This document shows, piece after piece, positions 25,390-34,660 of a stretch of DNA of 64,000 nt; the stretch's first letter is position 1; every line of letters starts with the position of its first letter. Origin of the DNA: Flavobacteriaceae bacterium UBA1903 (GTDB lineage: Bacteria; Bacteroidota; Bacteroidia; Flavobacteriales; Flavobacteriaceae); contig DDGL01000002.1 in assembly GCA_002337605.1 (NCBI GenBank), positions 13,841-77,840 on the forward strand, in the 5' to 3' direction. A program made the translations under genes and the position numbers. The notes beneath the pieces are model-generated. The model searched no databases and had not been told where the DNA came from. It saw only the letters and a list, made by a program, of their open reading frames with translations.

Positions 25390-27849
25390 ATGAAATTATT
25401 TACCAGCCTACTCGCTTTATTTTTTACCACCCTTTTAATAGCCCAAAATACTTCAACCGTTACAGGAAAAGTTCTGGAACAAGGAACTAACTACCCTCTA
25501 GAATATGCCACCATTTCGTTTAATGATGCTTCCGGAAAAACCGTGACAGGAGGGATTACAGATCTTGATGGAAATTTTAGCATAGAAGTTCCTTCGGGCG
25601 TTTATACGGTAAAGTATGAGTTTATAAGTTACGAATCGGTTGAAAAGCCCAATCAGAATCTTCAGAATGACACTACTTTACCTACCACCTATCTTTCTTT
25701 AAATTCAGAAAGTCTGGATGAAGTTGTGGTCCGTGCCGAAACTACCGAAGTTCAAATTCGGTTAGACAAAAAAGTATACAACATTGGAAAGGATTTAACC
25801 ACCAGCGGTGCTACGGTTAGCGATGCGTTAAGTAATGTTCCTTCAGTTACAGTGGATGTGGATGGGGCTATTAGTTTACGTGGAAATGAAAACGTTCGGA
25901 TTTTAATAAACGGTAAACCCAGTGCTATTGCTGGATTTGGAAGCACAGATGCGCTTCGCCAGTTACCAGCAGATGCTATTGAGCGAGTGGAAGTAATTAC
26001 CTCGCCCTCTGCCAGATATGACGCAGAAGGTACTGCAGGAATTTTAAATATCATCCTTCGAAAAGAAAAAACACTGGGGCTTAATGGATCGGTACAGGTA
26101 AATGTGGGAGTTCCGTTAAGTAGCGGTATAAGTGGAAATATTAATTTACGTACCGACAAGTTCAACATTTTTAACACGACGGGCATTCGGTATAGAGAGT
26201 CCCCCGGAAATGCTACTTTTGAAACACGCTATTTAAATGCAAATGCCTCCAATCCCTTGATCATAGAGGATCGTGATTATGACCGTTTAAACCGCGGTTT
26301 TAATACTAACTTAGGAATTGAGTATTTTTTAACTGAAAATAGCTCCCTTACCGCTTCAGGGTTTTTACGATTAGGGGACGATGAAGACACTACCACCAAC
26401 TTAACACAAGAGTTCGATGCTGCAAATGCATTAGCTGTTTTAAGAAGTAGAATAGAAACAGAAACGGAAGAAGATACCAGCCTTCAGTTTTCATTAAATT
26501 ACGTAAACAATTTTAATGACGACGGTCATAAATTAACCATCGATCTGCAAGCCGAAGATGATGAAGAAACCGAAACATCTTTTATAGACGAGTTTAATAC
26601 CTTCCCCACCAACCAGCAATTACCCGCTGAATTTATTACCCAACAAGAAGACCAGAACGAATATTTAGTACAGGCGGATTACGTACTACCAATTGGTGAA
26701 AATGCTCAATTTGAAGCAGGCTACCGGGGTAATTTTGAAAAAACAACTACAGATTACCTACTAACTGAACAACTTGCATCTGGCGGTCCTTTTGTTAGAA
26801 ACGACAGCCTTTCCAATGTATTTACGTATGAAGAAAATGTTCAAGCCCTGTACACGCAATACGGGAACAAATTTGGAAAGTTCTCCTTTTTATTAGGACT
26901 TCGATTTGAAGACACACAATTAAAAGGTGAGGTTACCGGTGAAGATATTACCAGTAACGACGACTTTAATGAAAACTTTGACAATAGTTATACGGGATTA
27001 TTTCCTACAGTTAATTTGGTCTATGAACTGGGAGAGCGTGAAAATGTTACGTTGGGGTATAACAGGAGAATTAACCGTCCGCGTGGATTTTTCATCAACC
27101 CTTTTCCATCCAGAAGTAGTGAAGCCAACGTATTTCAGGGAAACCCCAGTCTACGCCCGGCCTTTGCAAATGCATTTGACTTAGGCTACTTACGGCGCTG
27201 GAAAGAATTAACGCTTACTACATCGGTTTATTACCAGCAGGAGACAGATGCTTTTGAGCGTGTAAGTGAAGATACGGGACAAGTAACACCCAATGGCGTT
27301 CCAATTATACGAACCATTCCTTTTAACTTATCTACCAATGAACGCTACGGTTTTGAAGCAGGAGTACTTTACAATCCTGCCAAATGGTTGCGAATAAACG
27401 GAAGTTTCAACTTTTTTGGTTTTCAAACCGAAGGAATGTTTAACGGCGTAGATTACGGTACCAAAAACACAAGCTGGTTTGCAAGAGGAAGTACTAAAGT
27501 AACGCTTCCTACAAAAATAGACTGGCAAACTACCGCTTTTTACCGTGGACCAAGAAACGACGCACAATCTGAAACTGAAGGACTGTTGAGTATAAATTTA
27601 GCCTTTAGTAAAGACATTATGGATGACAATGCAACTATTGGCTTTAATGTGAGTGACTTATTAAATTCAAGAAAACGAATAACACATACCGAAACACCTT
27701 CATTTATTAGTGATAGTGAATTTCAATGGAGAGAACGACAGTTCAATTTAAGTTTCACCTATCGTTTTAATCAAAAGAAACAACGCCAGCGTGATAACAG
27801 AGGGAATGGCGACGATGATGAAGGTGGCGAAGGAGATTTTGGAGATTAA
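25390..27849 (+). CDS. TonB-dependent receptor family outer-membrane beta-barrel protein
   Basis: 819 residues from the ATG at 25390; the frame opens two codons earlier at a TTG. Residues 1-19 are a signal peptide (LLIAQ). A carboxypeptidase-regulatory-like domain follows (about 22-105), then a plug domain (about 130-220, with LRGNENVRILINGKPS and RVEVITSPSARYDAEGTAGILNI). A long beta-barrel of the outer-membrane beta-barrel 3 type runs to residue 790, ending NLSFTYRFN. An unusual acidic tail (GDDDEGGEGDFGD) closes it. It probably imports a bound substrate with TonB energy; the ligand is unknown, and no SusD-like gene is adjacent. A candidate -7 box TAATTTCG lies at 25351-25358. Confidence 0.9.
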   Translation: MKLFTSLLALFFTTLLIAQNTSTVTGKVLEQGTNYPLEYATISFNDASGKTVTGGITDLDGNFSIEVPSGVYTVKYEFISYESVEKPNQNLQNDTTLPTTYLSLNSESLDEVVVRAETTEVQIRLDKKVYNIGKDLTTSGATVSDALSNVPSVTVDVDGAISLRGNENVRILINGKPSAIAGFGSTDALRQLPADAIERVEVITSPSARYDAEGTAGILNIILRKEKTLGLNGSVQVNVGVPLSSGISGNINLRTDKFNIFNTTGIRYRESPGNATFETRYLNANASNPLIIEDRDYDRLNRGFNTNLGIEYFLTENSSLTASGFLRLGDDEDTTTNLTQEFDAANALAVLRSRIETETEEDTSLQFSLNYVNNFNDDGHKLTIDLQAEDDEETETSFIDEFNTFPTNQQLPAEFITQQEDQNEYLVQADYVLPIGENAQFEAGYRGNFEKTTTDYLLTEQLASGGPFVRNDSLSNVFTYEENVQALYTQYGNKFGKFSFLLGLRFEDTQLKGEVTGEDITSNDDFNENFDNSYTGLFPTVNLVYELGERENVTLGYNRRINRPRGFFINPFPSRSSEANVFQGNPSLRPAFANAFDLGYLRRWKELTLTTSVYYQQETDAFERVSEDTGQVTPNGVPIIRTIPFNLSTNERYGFEAGVLYNPAKWLRINGSFNFFGFQTEGMFNGVDYGTKNTSWFARGSTKVTLPTKIDWQTTAFYRGPRNDAQSETEGLLSINLAFSKDIMDDNATIGFNVSDLLNSRKRITHTETPSFISDSEFQWRERQFNLSFTYRFNQKKQRQRDNRGNGDDDEGGEGDFGD

Positions 27850-27895
27850 TAATCCTTATAGCCTATACTAAAAGCACGAAAAGGCACAATAAAAC

Positions 27896-27929
27896 AAAAA
27901 AAGGAGCTCTGGTAGAGCTCCTTTTTTTA
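27896..27929. terminator. Bidirectional terminator between the receptor and a small membrane protein gene
   Basis: GGAGCTC (27903-27909) pairs with GAGCTCC (27915-27921) across a five-base loop, flanked by A-runs and T-runs. It serves both the plus-strand receptor gene and the convergent small gene. Confidence 0.9.
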
Positions 27930-27945
27930 TATATCTAGACAGCAA

Positions 27946-28119
27946 TTAGTTTGCTTCTCTTTCTTTCTTTTTTGCTTCACGTTTCAATTTGAAGTTTTCG
28001 TACAATGCTCCGCCAATCCAATACGGAATAAAAGACACCAAGAAAATCATTAACCAGAAACCGATGGTTAAAATGGTTAAGAATGCTAAAAATCCTAAAT
28101 ACTGGTCAAAATCGAACAT
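27946..28119 (-). CDS. 57-residue membrane protein
   Basis: Start ATG at 28119 and stop TAA at 27946-27948. The product begins MFDFDQYLGFL, has two hydrophobic stretches making one or two membrane helices (about 8-38, including WLMIFLVSFIPYWIGG), and ends in a basic tail KLKREAKKKEREAN. A perfect -7 box TATCTTTG (28150-28157) lies 30 bases upstream and a strong terminator lies just downstream, so the gene is a complete transcription unit. Function is unknown; I recall similar small proteins beside fumC in other flavobacteria, but cannot confirm it here. Confidence 0.8.
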   Translation of the reverse strand: MFDFDQYLGFLAFLTILTIGFWLMIFLVSFIPYWIGGALYENFKLKREAKKKEREAN

Positions 28120-28149
28120 AAGGTGTGTCTTTATCTAATTAAGCTGTGG

Positions 28150-28157
28150 CAAAGATA
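28150..28157 (-). promoter_or_regulatory. -7 box of the 57-residue membrane protein gene
   Basis: TATCTTTG on the minus strand, 30 bases before the ATG at 28119. It lies about 90 bases from the divergent fumC promoter. Confidence 0.6.
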
Positions 28158-28223
28158 AAAAGGTTTTTTCAGAAAAAACAACAAAACTTTCCTATTTATC
28201 CACAACAATTAAACAACCTCCCA

Positions 28224-28255
28224 TTTGAACCAACCTTGTGCTTTTTGTACCTTTG
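28224..28255 (+). promoter_or_regulatory. Promoter of fumC (-33 and -7 boxes)
   Basis: TTTG at 28224-28227 and TACCTTTG at 28248-28255 are separated by 20 bases, matching the Bacteroidota consensus TTTG-N17-23-TAnnTTTG. This is the best full promoter in the window. It lies inside the longer open frame that begins at 28225 and so excludes that start. Confidence 0.75.
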
Positions 28256-28266
28256 CAACTCTAAAA

Positions 28267-29670
28267 ATGAACACTATGGACTACCGAATAGAAAAAGATA
28301 CGATGGGCGAGGTAAAAGTACCAGCCGATAAACTCTGGGGCGCACAAACTGAGCGTTCCCGTAATAATTTTAAAATAGGTGCACCCGCCTCTATGCCACT
28401 GGAAGTAGTCTATGGTTTTGCCTACCTAAAGAAAGCTGCAGCGCACACCAATTGTGAACTTGGCGTTCTTGCTGCAGAAAAAAGAGATCTTATTTCTAGC
28501 GTTTGTGATGAAATTTTAGCCGGAAAGCACGACGATCAGTTTCCCTTAGTAATATGGCAAACGGGAAGCGGTACCCAGAGTAATATGAATGTGAATGAAG
28601 TTGTTGCAAATCGTGCACATCAATTAGCCGGTAAAACCATTGGTCAAGGAGATAAAACCTTACAGCCTAATGACGACGTAAATAAAAGTCAATCCAGTAA
28701 CGATACCTTCCCGACCGGAATGCATATTGCAGCCTATAAAAAAATTATAGAGGTAACCATTCCTGGCGTGGAGCAATTGCACAAGACCCTGGTTAAAAAG
28801 TCGAATGACTTTAAAGACGTTGTAAAAATTGGCCGTACGCATTTAATGGATGCTACTCCCCTAACCCTGGGGCAGGAGTTTAGCGGGTATGCGTCACAAT
28901 TAGATCACGGACTAAAGGCATTAAAAAATACGCTACCACACCTTTCTGAACTTGCTTTAGGAGGAACCGCCGTAGGAACCGGTATTAATACACCAGAAGG
29001 ATATGCAGTAAAAGTTGCTGAATACATTGCAAAATTTACAGAGCTTCCTCTCATCACTGCTGAAAATAAATTTGAAGCCCTGGCAGCTCATGATGCAATT
29101 GTTGAAACTCACGGAGCTTTAAAACAGTTAGCTGTATCCCTTAATAAAATTGCACACGATGTTAGAATGCTAGCCAGTGGCCCCCGAAGTGGTATTGGTG
29201 AAATTACGATCCCTGCCAACGAGCCAGGGTCTTCCATAATGCCAGGGAAAGTAAATCCTACGCAATGTGAAGCCTTAACAATGGTTTGTGCACAAGTTAT
29301 GGGGAACGATGTAGCCATAGGAGTTGGTGGCATGCAAGGTCATTTTGAACTGAATGTTTTTAAACCAATGATGGCTGCTAATATTTTACAATCTGCACAA
29401 TTGATCGGGGATGCATGCGTGTCATTCGATGAGCACTGTGCAACAGGTATTGAACCAAATACAGAGGTAATTAAAAAAATGCTGAACAATTCGTTAATGC
29501 TGGTAACAGCACTCAATACTAAAATAGGCTATTACAAAGCTGCTGAAATTGCGAATACAGCTCATGAAAACGGAACGACCTTAAAAGAAGAAGCCGTTAA
29601 TCTAGGATATCTTACCGCCGAAGAATTTGATGCCTGGGTAAAGCCTGAAGATATGGTTGGAGAAAAATAA
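28267..29670 (+). CDS. fumC: Class II fumarate hydratase
   Basis: 467 residues from the ATG at 28267; a second ATG at 28276 (MDYRIEKDTMG) is also possible. The frame is open back to 28225, but the promoter lies within that extension. The signature GSSIMPGKVNP holds the catalytic loop. The substrate motifs are present: TGSGTQSNMN, SSNDTFPTGMH and GRTHLMDATP, with the catalytic His of GRTHLMDA. It reversibly adds water to fumarate to give malate in the citric acid cycle. It is single, with its own promoter and a strong terminator at 29696-29725. Confidence 0.97.
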   Translation: MNTMDYRIEKDTMGEVKVPADKLWGAQTERSRNNFKIGAPASMPLEVVYGFAYLKKAAAHTNCELGVLAAEKRDLISSVCDEILAGKHDDQFPLVIWQTGSGTQSNMNVNEVVANRAHQLAGKTIGQGDKTLQPNDDVNKSQSSNDTFPTGMHIAAYKKIIEVTIPGVEQLHKTLVKKSNDFKDVVKIGRTHLMDATPLTLGQEFSGYASQLDHGLKALKNTLPHLSELALGGTAVGTGINTPEGYAVKVAEYIAKFTELPLITAENKFEALAAHDAIVETHGALKQLAVSLNKIAHDVRMLASGPRSGIGEITIPANEPGSSIMPGKVNPTQCEALTMVCAQVMGNDVAIGVGGMQGHFELNVFKPMMAANILQSAQLIGDACVSFDEHCATGIEPNTEVIKKMLNNSLMLVTALNTKIGYYKAAEIANTAHENGTTLKEEAVNLGYLTAEEFDAWVKPEDMVGEK

Positions 29671-29695
29671 AATCCTTCAACTTATATAATGTACC

Positions 29696-29725
29696 AACTC
29701 CTGTTCAAAAGACAGGAGTTTTTCA
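29696..29725 (+). terminator. Terminator of fumC
   Basis: AACTCCTGT (29696-29704) pairs perfectly with ACAGGAGTT (29712-29720) across a seven-base loop, followed by a T-run. It starts 26 bases after the stop. Confidence 0.9.
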
Positions 29726-29845
29726 TTTTAAGAGTATTCCCTAAAGTTAAAAAATCATAAATTTAATCGACAAAGTGCATATTTATTAGTTGAAATGTAA
29801 TTTTTGCGTATATTGGACTACCCAAATTAGTAAAAACTACTTATT

Positions 29846-31159
29846 ATGAGACTACGATTTTACCCCGTATTGTGGTGTCTTTTAGCGGTGATTTTCTTGA
29901 CTCCAACAAGTTCTGAAGCCTCTTCAAAAGCTAAACCTGTAAAGGCTAAAACTTCTGAAAATAAAGACGTTACAATTAATCCAAATGCAACATTTTTTAC
30001 CTCAGGCCAGCGGTTTTCGGCAACGAATGCATCAGCTATTTCAGGAGCCACTAAAGGACTAAACACCTTAGTACCTAAAAGCATGGAACTCGCTGAAAAT
30101 GCATCATTTGAAGAAAATTCCTACAAAAATTCAGAACTTTCAAGGGCTTATTCAGAAAAAATTTCAATTAAAAATGCTGCGCTTGATTATACCGCTTCAG
30201 CAGCTACAAAAACATCATTTTTACAGGGTTTGTATTATGGGTTTGCCTGTATGGTGCTCTTAATTAATTTAATGTGTTACTTTATTTTTGAAGAAAAACT
30301 GTTTCTGTTTTACTCTGTAACGCTAGTAGGTATTACTACAGTGTTCTTCTTTAATGATGGGCTACACAACTTATTTGGTGTTCCCACACCTAGCAATCCG
30401 TTTTTAGTACAATCGTTATTATTATGGTTTGCAATGGGAAGTAGTGCGCTATTTGCAGCAAGTTATTTAAGCATGAAGGAGTTTTTTCCAAAACTCAAGC
30501 TCGTCACATACCCCTTAATTGCTATTGGTGGGTTACTTGCTATTGTTGCGTTTGCGACCAGTGACCTGGTTACGGCATATGCTGCGAATTTTGTTTCTCT
30601 TTCTGTCTTAGTATGCTATTTTGTGGCAAGTGTGGTTTTGTTTAGTAGAAAAAACTACGCCAAGTTTTACGCGATTGCGGGGTTTATCCCACTCCTATTT
30701 GCTGTAGATTTCTTTATACTGAAAAACCTTGGAGTCAACTTTTTGTCTACTGAATCTATTCATATTAAGACCGCTGGTCTTATTGAAATGTTGATCCTTA
30801 CCTATGCTATTGTATATCGTATGCGGGCTATAAAAGAAGAACACCTAATGCGACAAACAGAAATGCGTATTTTCTTAAAACGACAGGAAACCATGAACCG
30901 TCAAAGTGCCATAAAACTAGTGGAAGATGTTTATCTTGAAAACCTGATCATGCATTATGATCTGGATGGTTTGGAAATTAAACTCTTACAATACATTAGT
31001 GAAGGCAAAGAAAACACAAAAATTGCCCGCAAATTAAAAACTACCGAAGCCGAAGTAGAAGAACTTACCAAGGACCTGTACCAAAAACTTGAAATTGGTG
31101 AACAAATACAAGAAGACTATCGTTTGCTGGACAGCCAGCCAGATTATTTGTATAACTAA
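29846..31159 (+). CDS. 7TM (7TMR-DISM-like) membrane protein with C-terminal LuxR-type HTH
   Basis: 437 residues. It starts with a signal peptide (about 1-25), then a low-complexity Ala/Ser/Lys-rich outer segment (about 26-125). A seven-helix membrane region follows (about 128-330), of the 7TMR-DISM kind (FLQGLYYGFACMVLLINLMCYF at the first helix). A coiled linker (RAIKEEHLMRQTEMRIFLKRQ) leads to a domain at about 375-425: LDGLEIKLLQYISEGKENTKIARKL...LYQKLEI. This matches the LuxR/GerE helix-turn-helix pattern, including EGKxNxxIA and the final YxKL. The order suggests a membrane-held transcription regulator that senses an outside signal; no partner kinase is present. The HTH call is by pattern only. 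Confidence 0.7.
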   Translation: MRLRFYPVLWCLLAVIFLTPTSSEASSKAKPVKAKTSENKDVTINPNATFFTSGQRFSATNASAISGATKGLNTLVPKSMELAENASFEENSYKNSELSRAYSEKISIKNAALDYTASAATKTSFLQGLYYGFACMVLLINLMCYFIFEEKLFLFYSVTLVGITTVFFFNDGLHNLFGVPTPSNPFLVQSLLLWFAMGSSALFAASYLSMKEFFPKLKLVTYPLIAIGGLLAIVAFATSDLVTAYAANFVSLSVLVCYFVASVVLFSRKNYAKFYAIAGFIPLLFAVDFFILKNLGVNFLSTESIHIKTAGLIEMLILTYAIVYRMRAIKEEHLMRQTEMRIFLKRQETMNRQSAIKLVEDVYLENLIMHYDLDGLEIKLLQYISEGKENTKIARKLKTTEAEVEELTKDLYQKLEIGEQIQEDYRLLDSQPDYLYN

Positions 31160-31194
31160 ACTAACAGTACAACATATTACATAGTTAGCCATAT

Positions 31195-31270
31195 GTCAAC
31201 CTGAGCGCAGTCGGAGTTTATTTACATTGCTACTCAATATAAGTTTCGACTGTGCTCAACCAGACATTCC
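31195..31270. repeat. Palindromic intergenic repeat, site B
   Basis: CTGAGCGCAGTCGGAG (31201-31216) faces TTTCGACTGTGCTCAACCAGACATT (31244-31268). The arms have the same layout as site A (24368-24446). It lies between the convergent 7TM regulator and ccsBA genes, where a hairpin could end transcription from both sides. Confidence 0.75.
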
Positions 31271-31292
31271 TATGTAATTTGGTACTACTACA

Positions 31293-34200
31293 CTATCCTT
31301 TTTTAGTGTAATATTTTCTGTATTTGAAGTAGGATATTGTACTTAAGATTACAAAGAAGCCAACTAAATAGTAGATAAATGTTGGTGTCACGGGCACATC
31401 TCCACTTGCATAGCTATGTAATCCTGTGAGGTAGAAATTCACTCCAAAGTAGGTCATCATAATACTTGCATAGGCGAATATAGAAAATACTGCAAACGTC
31501 CATTTTCCTCGTAATCCAGGAACCAGACGTGCGTGTATTACAAAGGCGTAAATCATAATGCTAATAAGTGCCCACGTTTCTTTTGGATCCCAACCCCAGT
31601 AACGCCCCCAGCTTTCATTGGCCCATTGCCCTCCCAGAAAATTACCTATGGTAAGCATTACCAAACCAACGGTTAAGGCCATTTCAGTAATAATAATAAG
31701 TTCTTTAATATTAAGATCCATTTTTACCTTGTTCTTCTCATTGGTCATTAAAATAAGCAAAAGAATGGTCGTTCCCAGAATCATTCCCAAAGTAAAAGGC
31801 CCGTAACTCGCAACAATAACTGCCACGTGAATCATTAACCAGTAACTATCCAAAACAGGTACTAAATTGGCAATAGAAGGGTCTAACCAGTTTTGGTTGG
31901 CAACCCATAAAATAATTGCTGCTACAAATGCAGTTGAGGCAATAGTTAGATCACTTTTACGTCCAAATGCCAGTCCAAAGAAAACTGTTGCCCAGGCTAC
32001 ATAAATAATACTTTCGTAGGCATCACTCCAGGGAGCGTGGCCACTTATATACCATCTAAAAGCAAGCCCCAGCGTCATTAAAGCAAAGAATACCCAAATA
32101 GTGTATTTACACACTTTAACAAGTGTATTTACAGTCTTTCCTTCCTTAAAAATTTGAAAAATCAGAAACACAAACATCAAGACACCTACGAGTGTAAAAT
32201 ATTTGTACAGCCTATTAAAAATATCCACTTCATTGTAGGCAATTTCAGCTTTTATTTTGTTGTCGCTAGGCATTACTTCGGCTCCATATTTGTGCTGAAA
32301 CTTATTAATTCCGTCTAATAGTGCATTAGCTTGTGAATAATCTCCGGTTATTCTTGCTTGTTGTAAACTCTGAAAATACGCAGGCAAAATATTCTTCACA
32401 TTCGTAGCCTCTTCTCCTGTAAAATTAGCTTCTCCTAATTCTAAAAACGAAACCCACTTATTCCCTTCATCGTTTGGAATAGGAAAGATCTTAAGAATAC
32501 TTCCACTCAACGCCTGATTTAAAAGAAATACATTCTCATACGTCTTCACAAAGTCCTTTTCAAACTGATTGGGATTTGTTTTTGACGAGGCTTCTTCCAG
32601 GTAGGGGTCTAGTTTATTGATTCCTTTTTCATCAAATAAATCCAACAGACTTATCTTCTCAGCATCCTTTGGAACACCCAGAACACTTCTAATACTATCG
32701 TTACCACGCTTTAAACTTACCAAGGGTACTTCTACCCAAACCCGCGGAAATTCGGTCATAGAAAGAAAAACCTGATTCGCATCCAGACCTTCATAAGTGT
32801 CGCTTCGGCTAATTTTTCGGAGTAACTGGCTGGCATAGGTGTGCACCGGTTTCATACGGCCATTGTCTTGTATTACCAGTTCAGCAAACTTGGCAGCGTG
32901 CGCTTTATCAACCACATTTGCCTGTATCACACTATCAATTTGTTCCTTCTTAACCTGAGTATGTGCATGATTGCTATCCTGTGCCTGCATTCCTAAACCG
33001 AACAAGAGCACCAAAACAGTTGTGATCTTAGCTTTCTTAGATTTCACCTTTTCCAACATTCGTTTTAAAGAACCAAAACGAGACCCTTTTACAAAGAGAA
33101 TTGCCATTAATCCAAAATAGAGTAAGAAGTAGCCAATGTAGGTTATCCAGGTTCCCCAGGCATCATGGTTTACAGATAGGATGGTTCCTTTTTCATCAGG
33201 GGAAAAACTTGCCTGGAAGAAACGATAGCCTTTATGATCTAAAACATTATTCATAAAAACTTCAGTATCAAAAAACTCGGTATCAGAATCGCTGACGGTG
33301 AGTTTACTTTTAAACGATTTATAATTTTTTTCGGTACCGGGATATTTTTCAGCTATAAAATCACGTAGCGTAATGCTAAAGGGTAATTCGTATTCTTTAC
33401 TTCCATAGGTAAGGTAGACATCCATCCCGTTTACGGTAACTTTTTTAGGGTCTGGAGCTGTTCCCGCACCACCTAATAACTCAATTGTTTTGGTTTCTCC
33501 CCCCGAAGAAACATCCAGAATAAGACCGCTCATATTTGTTTTCTCCAGTCCTTCGGCTTTCGTAATTCCCTGCCTTCCCTTGGTAACAGGACTAGGAATT
33601 ACAAACTGCATATCGGCCAGATTATACAGAGAACGCAACAATAAGGGCTGTACGCTATCCTTAGCAAAAGGCCTGCGGAACTGATCCATATTGCCTGTCA
33701 TTTGCCCAGGCTGGATGCCTGCCGCACTCAATTCGGCCATATTCAGAAATGAACCTTCAAAGGGGGCTGAAATACTATAACTCCCGTCTTCGGAATTATA
33801 GGTAATGTTTACTGCGCCTTCGGTAGGTTGGTTTAAAGCAAAAAGAATGTTATGAATATTCGCTACTTGACCCATTTCCAGCCAATGGTCGTGTTTTTCA
33901 CCTCCGCCACTTTCAACAATTTTCAGGTATTCTTTGCCGTCCACCGTTGTAATGAGACTTTCCTTTGCATTGCCAATAAAGTTATTATAACGAATGGTAA
34001 CCGGCTTGCCGTTATAGTCGGTTTTTATGGTAAAATCGTTATCCAGTCTTTCGGAAAGATTCAATTTTTCAGGTTCAAGCACACGGCGTTGTGCTACACC
34101 GTCTACCATATAATCGCCATCTATAAATGCCGTGAGATAGACGTGTTCCGAAAGAAACGTATTTTCGGTAGCGCCTTCTCTAATTTCCATACGGCCTTCA

Positions 34201-34511
34201 TAACCTATATAACGGGTTACGAATGCACCAACTAAGATTAAAATAAAAGATAAGTGCAAGGTAAGTGTCGCCCATTTTTCTTTTTTAAATAATCTGAAAC
34301 GAAAAATATTCCCCACAAAATTGATTACAAAAAATACCATAATAGCCTCAAACCACCACGCATTATAAATAAGTTCTCGCGAATAAGGAGTTGGTGATGT
34401 TTCGGAAGAAGCATCCAGAAATGTCCCCACAGCCATAGCAGTGGCAAAAACCAGAAATAGTACAGCAGTGAGACGGGTTGAAAACAGGAAATCGGCAAGT
34501 TTCTTTTGCAT
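31293..34511 (-). CDS. ccsA: Fused cytochrome c biogenesis protein CcsB-CcsA (system II)
   Basis: 1072 residues from the ATG at 34511. A longer frame starts at a TTG at 34529 that is part of the -7 box, so it is rejected. The N-terminal half (about 1-490) is ResB/CcsB-like, with helices at about 10-30, 55-80 and 470-490. A hydrophobic stretch (VLVLLFGLGMQAQ) near 500 restores the chain to the periplasm. A helical periplasmic insert fills about 510-770. The CcsA half (about 780-1060) holds the WWD-type motif YWGWDPKETW near 970 and external histidines. The protein exports haem and attaches it to apocytochrome c. Fusion in this order is normal for Bacteroidota. The symbol ccsBA would also be apt. 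Confidence 0.92.
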   Translation of the reverse strand: MQKKLADFLFSTRLTAVLFLVFATAMAVGTFLDASSETSPTPYSRELIYNAWWFEAIMVFFVINFVGNIFRFRLFKKEKWATLTLHLSFILILVGAFVTRYIGYEGRMEIREGATENTFLSEHVYLTAFIDGDYMVDGVAQRRVLEPEKLNLSERLDNDFTIKTDYNGKPVTIRYNNFIGNAKESLITTVDGKEYLKIVESGGGEKHDHWLEMGQVANIHNILFALNQPTEGAVNITYNSEDGSYSISAPFEGSFLNMAELSAAGIQPGQMTGNMDQFRRPFAKDSVQPLLLRSLYNLADMQFVIPSPVTKGRQGITKAEGLEKTNMSGLILDVSSGGETKTIELLGGAGTAPDPKKVTVNGMDVYLTYGSKEYELPFSITLRDFIAEKYPGTEKNYKSFKSKLTVSDSDTEFFDTEVFMNNVLDHKGYRFFQASFSPDEKGTILSVNHDAWGTWITYIGYFLLYFGLMAILFVKGSRFGSLKRMLEKVKSKKAKITTVLVLLFGLGMQAQDSNHAHTQVKKEQIDSVIQANVVDKAHAAKFAELVIQDNGRMKPVHTYASQLLRKISRSDTYEGLDANQVFLSMTEFPRVWVEVPLVSLKRGNDSIRSVLGVPKDAEKISLLDLFDEKGINKLDPYLEEASSKTNPNQFEKDFVKTYENVFLLNQALSGSILKIFPIPNDEGNKWVSFLELGEANFTGEEATNVKNILPAYFQSLQQARITGDYSQANALLDGINKFQHKYGAEVMPSDNKIKAEIAYNEVDIFNRLYKYFTLVGVLMFVFLIFQIFKEGKTVNTLVKVCKYTIWVFFALMTLGLAFRWYISGHAPWSDAYESIIYVAWATVFFGLAFGRKSDLTIASTAFVAAIILWVANQNWLDPSIANLVPVLDSYWLMIHVAVIVASYGPFTLGMILGTTILLLILMTNEKNKVKMDLNIKELIIITEMALTVGLVMLTIGNFLGGQWANESWGRYWGWDPKETWALISIMIYAFVIHARLVPGLRGKWTFAVFSIFAYASIMMTYFGVNFYLTGLHSYASGDVPVTPTFIYYLVGFFVILSTISYFKYRKYYTKKG

Positions 34512-34526
34512 CGGGCAAATTTTTTG

Positions 34527-34534
34527 CAAAAATA
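34527..34534 (-). promoter_or_regulatory. -7 box of ccsBA
   Basis: TATTTTTG on the minus strand, 15 bases before the ATG at 34511. Confidence 0.6.
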
Positions 34535-34660
34535 AGGAAAATCTAAGGGTTGGGTGCTGTTTTTGAAATGAAAAACCATTTGAAAATGATCGCGTCCCTA
34601 AACTATCAATTTGAGCTATGAATTTTAAAATTTAAGCCTCCAGTTATGTAACTTCGCTAT

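Noticed and set aside
25752..26186. 144-codon minus-strand frame inside the TonB-dependent receptor gene
   Set aside because: It is antisense to a certain coding region and has no promoter, domain or sensible composition.
28225..28266. Longer fumC frame starting upstream
   Set aside because: The promoter (28224-28255) lies within it, so the mRNA cannot include this start.
33852..34235. 127-codon plus-strand frame inside ccsBA
   Set aside because: It is antisense to ccsBA and lacks its own signals.
34512..34529. Longer ccsBA frame starting at a TTG
   Set aside because: That TTG is part of the -7 box TATTTTTG.
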